DNA from: DASYAN01 sp036501345
GTDB lineage: Bacteria > Chloroflexota > Ktedonobacteria > Ktedonobacterales > Ktedonobacteraceae
Length of the DNA: 9,757 nt
Assembly: GCA_036501345.1 (NCBI GenBank)
Contig: DASYAN010000019.1
Location: 1-9,757 of the forward strand
Direction of reading: 5' to 3'
In this document: positions 6,730-9,757 of the stretch, piece by piece
How positions within the stretch are numbered: the first letter of the stretch is position 1
Layout: the number at the start of each line of letters is the position of its first letter
The notes under the pieces: model-generated
Databases searched by the model: none
What the model was told of the DNA's origin: nothing
The model's input: only the letters and a program-made list of their open reading frames with translations
Position numbers and translations under genes: made by a program

Positions 6730-6759
6730 TTGACAAGAATACGATATATCGGTTATCCT
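6730..6759 (+). promoter_or_regulatory. Promoter of the PadR-family gene
   Basis: A perfect -35 TTGACA at 6730-6735 is followed after 18 bases by TATCCT (6754-6759), which matches the -10 consensus at four of six positions. Transcription would start near 6766. One operator half lies in the spacer and the other around the start point, which fits repression of this promoter. Confidence 0.55.
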
Positions 6760-6781
6760 ATCAATAACGATATATCGTATT
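6738..6781. promoter_or_regulatory. Inverted-repeat operator, probably for PadR autoregulation
   Basis: A 14-bp sequence AATACGATATATCG at 6738-6751 is repeated exactly in inverted orientation at 6768-6781. Each copy contains the self-palindromic core CGATATATCG. The two cores are centred 26 bp apart, one between the -35 and -10 boxes and the other at the expected transcription start. PadR regulators bind as dimers to palindromes and often repress their own gene, so this is the likely binding site. Confidence 0.6.
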
Positions 6782-6814
6782 GGTGTATCTTATCAAAAGG
6801 AGGCAGATATCAAC

Positions 6815-7555
6815 ATGTTTAACCAATGTAACCAAGGTTTTGCATTTCAATCTTGCAGTGGTAACCCCGAAGGTGGTCCTCCTCCTTGGAGGCAACATGA
6901 AGGGCACGGCTTCTGGCACGGGCCACGCTTTTTCGGCATGCGTATGGGGCGAGGCCTCTTTGGCTCCAGAGGACCTTTTGGGCCTGGAGGACCTTTTGGA
7001 CCAGAAGGTCCCTTTGGGGGTGGGCAACGCTTCTTCGGACGTGGGGATGTCAAGTATGCCCTACTGGAACTCCTGCAAGAGCGTCCCATGCATGGCTATG
7101 AGATGATGAAAGCACTGGAAGAGCGGTCCGGTGGGTTCTATGTAGCTAGTGCAGGCACCATCTACCCCACACTACAAATGTTGGAGGACCGAGGACTGAT
7201 CACATCCAGCCAAGCCGAGGGTAAGAAAATCTATAGTATCACTGACGTGGGAAGAGCATTTCTTGGCGAACGAAACAAAGAGGAGGAGACAGCACAATCT
7301 TCTAGATGGCATGGCTTCGGTCCTGGCAAACACTGGAATGATCCAGAGATGCAAGCTCTGCGCAGTGAAGCTATGGAAGTTACACGGCTCTTTGTCATAT
7401 CTGGCCGCATGTCTCTCCACAATCCAGAGAAAACAGCCCAGTTGCGCACAATCATTGAACGCACTCGTAAAGAGTTGTCAGATATGATCTACAGTAGTGG
7501 TGAAAAGCCAGAGCAGGACGTTCCACCACCACCTGCAAATCCCTCAAGCATTTAG
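6815..7555 (+). CDS. PadR-family transcriptional regulator with Gly/Phe/Pro-rich N-terminal extension
   Basis: A 246-residue regulator. Residues 77-150 form the PadR winged helix: KYALLELLQERPMHGYEMMKAL at about 80-101, then GTIYPTLQMLEDRGLI and the wing EGKKIYSITDVGRAFL. This domain binds operator DNA as a dimer, and the C-terminal helices (about 175-225) probably dimerise. The first 76 residues are unusual: rich in Gly, Phe, Pro and Arg, with GPFG-type units (RGPFGPGG, PFGPEG, PFGGG) at about 52-70. Such heads occur in some PadR proteins and are likely disordered. The tail has a PPPP run. AAGGAGG (6797-6803) lies 11 bases before the ATG. The inverted-repeat operator over its promoter suggests autorepression. 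PadR proteins often control transporters or respond to small phenolic or antibiotic ligands; no target gene lies next to it here, as the following genes face the other way. Confidence 0.88.
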   Translation: MFNQCNQGFAFQSCSGNPEGGPPPWRQHEGHGFWHGPRFFGMRMGRGLFGSRGPFGPGGPFGPEGPFGGGQRFFGRGDVKYALLELLQERPMHGYEMMKALEERSGGFYVASAGTIYPTLQMLEDRGLITSSQAEGKKIYSITDVGRAFLGERNKEEETAQSSRWHGFGPGKHWNDPEMQALRSEAMEVTRLFVISGRMSLHNPEKTAQLRTIIERTRKELSDMIYSSGEKPEQDVPPPPANPSSI

Positions 7556-7592
7556 TCGTCGAGAAGTTTCTCTCGTTTACAGGACTTGAGAA

Positions 7593-7648
7593 TATTAAAA
7601 CTAGAGACAGGCCTATGAAACTTCGTAGGCCTGTCTCTAGTTTTAATA
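7593..7648. terminator. Bidirectional terminator with perfect 23-bp stem
   Basis: Positions 7593-7615 are the exact reverse complement of 7626-7648, leaving a 10-base loop at 7616-7625 that can itself partly pair. Each arm begins with an AAAA tract and ends with TTTT, so it can terminate transcription from both sides. It lies between the convergent PadR and DUF3307 genes, where such a terminator is expected. Confidence 0.85.
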
Positions 7649-7657
7649 CCCCACACA

Positions 7658-7972
7658 TCACATTTTGAGCCATAAAATTAATACAATGGTCACAATATGT
7701 AACAACTGATCAAGCCAGATTGGACCAATGAGCTTGTAGCGAGCTTTTAAAGGATCGACTACCACATGTGCACCAAATAAAACAGCTGTTGCTAATACGG
7801 AAGAATGAGCAAAGAGCACGAATACAGCCGTATAGGTTGCAGCGTGATAGAAATTGACCTCCCAGCTCTTGCCTTTCTCTATAGTCATCCAGGTACTCTG
7901 AAAGGCAAAATCTCCTACAAAATGGCAAGCCAACCAGATTAATAGCGTTGAAATGGAGATACCAATTACCAT
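7658..7972 (-). CDS. DUF3307 family integral membrane protein
   Basis: A 104-residue membrane protein of the DUF3307 family, function unknown. Conserved polar residues sit within hydrophobic helices. HxxxDFxxQ is at H17, D21, Q25; HxxxYT at H43, Y47; HxxxDxxK at H69, D73, K76; and DQxxH at D88, Q89, H92. These His/Asp positions in the membrane suggest a metal site or an enzyme, which is inference. Three or four transmembrane helices are likely. Two start codons are possible. The one at 7972 is chosen because AGGGAG (7986-7981 on the minus strand) is 8 bases upstream of it but only 2 bases upstream of the ATG at 7978. The gene converges on the PadR gene across the bidirectional terminator, and it follows the ligase-type gene on the same strand with a gap of about 110 bases. 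Confidence 0.8.
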   Translation of the reverse strand: MVIGISISTLLIWLACHFVGDFAFQSTWMTIEKGKSWEVNFYHAATYTAVFVLFAHSSVLATAVLFGAHVVVDPLKARYKLIGPIWLDQLLHIVTIVLILWLKM

Positions 7973-8003
7973 AACCATTTCTCCCTGTTTCTCTAATACG
8001 CCT

Positions 8004-8009
8004 ACTATA
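8004..8009 (-). promoter_or_regulatory. Possible -10 box for the DUF3307 gene
   Basis: On the minus strand TATAGT lies at 8009-8004, which would give a short leader of about 25 bases before the start at 7972. No good -35 element is visible; the expected place holds a T-tract. Weak call. Confidence 0.25.
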
Positions 8010-8020
8010 GCCCATCAGCG

Positions 8021-8042
8021 AAAAAAAAACTATTAACTAGTT
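8021..8042 (-). terminator. Weak A/T-rich terminator after the ligase-type gene
   Basis: On the minus strand AACTA (8042-8038) can pair with TAGTT (8032-8028) around a 5-base loop, followed by seven further T residues (8027-8021). The stem is short and A/T-rich, so termination would be inefficient. It lies about 40 bases past the stop of the membrane protein gene. Confidence 0.35.
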
Positions 8043-8081
8043 GGCTCTAGAGATATGATCCTGTTCACAGTCTATGTAAGA

Positions 8082-9757
8082 CTACGTCCGCAATCTTGCA
8101 GGCAATAGCATTCGCCAAGGCATTCCTACAAGCATGCGAAGAAGCAGGATTGTCGCTATCAACGTCCAGAAGCAGAAAGACAGGTCTTGCTCCAGAAAAG
8201 CGCTATCGATCTGGCCTTGTAACAATGCCGCTAGTATAGCAGCTCCCACACCTACCAGCATCCAGCGCATCTGCTCAAACCCTGGCGGCTGTGTTTTATG
8301 CAAGTAGAGTAGCATACATGCAAAGAGTTGGTAGAATAGTACAAGCACAGCGATAAAAGCCAGGAGGCCAAAGATTCCCATACTCACCCACACATGCAAA
8401 AAGATATTATGCGGATGCGAAAGGGTTGGCTCATCACTTAATCCAGTAGACTCATGGGTAACAGGATCAGCAGTAATCCAATAGGCAGGAATTTTTGGAT
8501 GGTCAGGGACGATCTGTTGAGGCCAGGGAAGGTTAGAGGGCCTCCCACCAGGGTACAGACAGAAATTTTTCCAGCTATTGCTATAGTGGCAGATCCAATT
8601 GTCCATACCATAACCTAACCAAGGACTATCATGAATCATATCGATAGCGGTAAGCCAGAGATACGGGCGTTTCATCACTGTATTATGACCTGCACTATTG
8701 GAATGCTCATTGAGCAAAGCATCCGTAATTTGTGAAGAAAATAGCATGAAAATAACTATGGCAAGCGTGGCAAGTACAGTGCTTCCAATAAGCAGTATCT
8801 TGCGATTGCGAATAGCGAAGGCCAAGACAAAGAGAAAAGCTGCGGGAAGAGCAATGTACAAAGCTCCGCGCGAAGCACTCTCGTAGAGTACAAAGATGAA
8901 AGGCAAACACAGTACCAAAGTAGCAACTCGCCACTTCCAAGATATGCGAGACAAGACCACAGCCAAGCCAATCGGCAATGCATAGTCAAAGAGCAACCCA
9001 ATATTATTACCGCTACCATAAACGGTTGTAATACGAACCAGCCCTTCGGCATCTGCCTTGATCAGATTTCTCAAAAAGAGATCCTGGACAATACCAAGCA
9101 AGGCAATCACAAACCCTGTCCCAAATAGAGCTATGAGTAGCCGCTTCACATCCTGGTAGGAACGCAAACAGGCGAGAACCAGCATAAGATACAGAAGGGG
9201 ACCAACGACTTCCTCACGAAAAGCTCGCAGAGCATTAGCACGTGAGTATGCAATGAAATTTGCAAGCAGTGCTGCCACAAAAAATATGAGTACAGGGAAT
9301 ACAAATGGCCCAATGCGGTCGCGTAGCTCTCTTGGGGAGAGCCAATAAGGCCATCGTCGTCGCAAAAATACTGCATAAAATAGGATTTGCAAACAAGCAA
9401 CTGCTATACACGTCCATAAAGTGATTTCGACCAGACTAAAAGCAATTACGTGCGTTTTTCCATGTATAGTCGTCTGGTAGACAGTCTTTTGGATATAGTA
9501 ATACGGCAAAGACAGTGGGAGCAGGGCAATCGCAAAAGGCAAACGATACCAACTCAGGAGAACAAAAATAAACAGGAAAGGAAGAGAATAGAGTGGATTG
9601 ACATGCTGTGCAAGGGAAGCCAGGAGCTGAGCCGCCTGACTATGACCGGGCACATCAATATTGGGATTGCCAACAAGATAGTACAAAGCCATCGAGAGAA
9701 TTAAACCTCCCTCAATCAAACGATGCTGCCAGAAGGAGGAAGTTCTCGTACCGGGCA
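8082..9757 (-). CDS. O-antigen ligase/polymerase-like (Wzy_C/WaaL type) polytopic membrane protein, 5' end outside window
   Basis: A large membrane protein, probably with 10-13 transmembrane helices, of the O-antigen ligase/Wzy polymerase superfamily. Such proteins join or polymerise lipid-linked glycans on the outer face of the membrane. Numbering from a TTG at 9719, conserved marks are SASRG at 281-285 and the Wzy_C signature with R351, W355, DSPWLGYGMDN at 364-374, HPHN at 435-438 and SMGIFG at 446-451. Residues about 331-435 form a large external loop carrying these residues, including several Cys and Trp. The frame stays open from 9719 to the right edge (reading TRTSSFWQHR into it) with no ribosome site at the TTG, so the gene is cut by the window. 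The host is probably not a classical lipopolysaccharide producer, so the substrate may be a capsule, exopolysaccharide or glycoprotein glycan; this is inference. Confidence 0.82.
   Translation of the reverse strand, partial: PGTRTSSFWQHRLIEGGLILSMALYYLVGNPNIDVPGHSQAAQLLASLAQHVNPLYSLPFLFIFVLLSWYRLPFAIALLPLSLPYYYIQKTVYQTTIHGKTHVIAFSLVEITLWTCIAVACLQILFYAVFLRRRWPYWLSPRELRDRIGPFVFPVLIFFVAALLANFIAYSRANALRAFREEVVGPLLYLMLVLACLRSYQDVKRLLIALFGTGFVIALLGIVQDLFLRNLIKADAEGLVRITTVYGSGNNIGLLFDYALPIGLAVVLSRISWKWRVATLVLCLPFIFVLYESASRGALYIALPAAFLFVLAFAIRNRKILLIGSTVLATLAIVIFMLFSSQITDALLNEHSNSAGHNTVMKRPYLWLTAIDMIHDSPWLGYGMDNWICHYSNSWKNFCLYPGGRPSNLPWPQQIVPDHPKIPAYWITADPVTHESTGLSDEPTLSHPHNIFLHVWVSMGIFGLLAFIAVLVLFYQLFACMLLYLHKTQPPGFEQMRWMLVGVGAAILAALLQGQIDSAFLEQDLSFCFWTLIATILLLRMLVGMPWRMLLPARLRT

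Larger units (their letters stand above)
6606..6767 (+). pseudogene. Decayed XRE-type helix-turn-helix fragment
   Basis: One plus-strand frame, open from 6606 to a TAA at 6765-6767, has no ATG but encodes a recognisable string: LPDFIEKLLSSEGGQSACQK followed by AGLDKNTIYRLS. This matches the start of an XRE/Cro-type helix-turn-helix, where one expects a Trp-Ser-Gln-Ser turn, then an Ala-rich helix and the AGxDKNTIxRL recognition helix. A few residues appear lost around GGQSACQ and the frame stops four codons after TIYR. It is therefore probably a remnant of a regulator gene. The first half of the padR operator overlaps its Asn-Thr-Ile-Tyr-Arg codons. Chance similarity cannot be excluded for so short a piece. 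Confidence 0.38.
6479..6814. other. Non-coding junction region between integrase and PadR genes
   Basis: This 336-base gap holds, in order, the integrase terminator (6507-6542), a 2 x 12-bp direct repeat (6609-6632), a decayed helix-turn-helix coding fragment (about 6606-6767), and the promoter, operator and ribosome binding site of the PadR-family gene. The likely right end of the integrative element lies in this gap, but no core attachment sequence could be fixed because the other end is outside the window. No tRNA was recognised. Confidence 0.5.

Noticed and set aside
6569..6737. CTTGTCAAG and CTTGACAAG as inverted attachment sites
   Set aside because: Nine-base near-palindromes are expected by chance over this distance, and the second is part of the padR -35 region.
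6543..6780. tRNA gene as an integration target
   Set aside because: No cloverleaf, TTCGANNC-type T arm or CCA-ready acceptor stem could be found by eye on either strand.
9717..9719. TTG as start of the O-antigen ligase-type protein
   Set aside because: The frame is open to the window edge and no Shine-Dalgarno precedes the TTG, so the gene is simply cut.

Overview
The window looks like the junction between the end of an integrative element and ordinary chromosome. The host is probably a Chloroflexota bacterium of the Ktedonobacteria type. That is an inference from the mix of families (a VirD4/HerA-like ATPase next to a replication-relaxation protein, several integrase/excisionase copies, a PadR regulator with a Gly/Phe/Pro-rich head, DUF3307) and from strong AGGAGG ribosome binding sites. 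No rRNA or housekeeping marker is present to prove it.

Left part (1 to about 4260, visibly G+C-rich): three plus-strand genes run head to tail. The first is an ATPase of the VirD4/TraG/HerA kind, cut by the left window edge. The second, overlapping it by 11 bases, is a 722-residue replication-relaxation family protein with two winged helices and a C-terminal domain resembling a PD-(D/E)XK nuclease fold. The third is a 67-residue excisionase-type helix-turn-helix protein. This looks like the DNA-handling core of a conjugative or mobilizable element.

Middle part (about 4261 to 6542, visibly richer in A+T): a recombination cassette. It holds a 137-residue integrase N-terminal half with no catalytic domain, a 53-residue free-standing integrase arm-binding domain, a second excisionase-like protein (79 residues), and a full-length tyrosine integrase (390 residues, all catalytic residues visible). 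The first three are chained by stop codons that overlap perfect Shine-Dalgarno sequences. They are either debris of successive integrations or a translationally coupled set of small DNA-binding proteins. A strong terminator closes the integrase gene. A 2 x 12-bp direct repeat behind it is a candidate integrase arm site.

Right part (6543 to 9757): a non-coding stretch of 336 bases holds a decayed XRE-type helix-turn-helix fragment and the padR-type promoter, which carries a 14-bp inverted-repeat operator. Then come the PadR-family regulator (+), a perfect 23-bp-stem bidirectional terminator, and on the minus strand a DUF3307 membrane protein and an O-antigen ligase/polymerase-type membrane protein cut by the right window edge. 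These read as host chromosome genes.

No tRNA, rRNA, CRISPR array or insertion-sequence transposase was recognised by eye.
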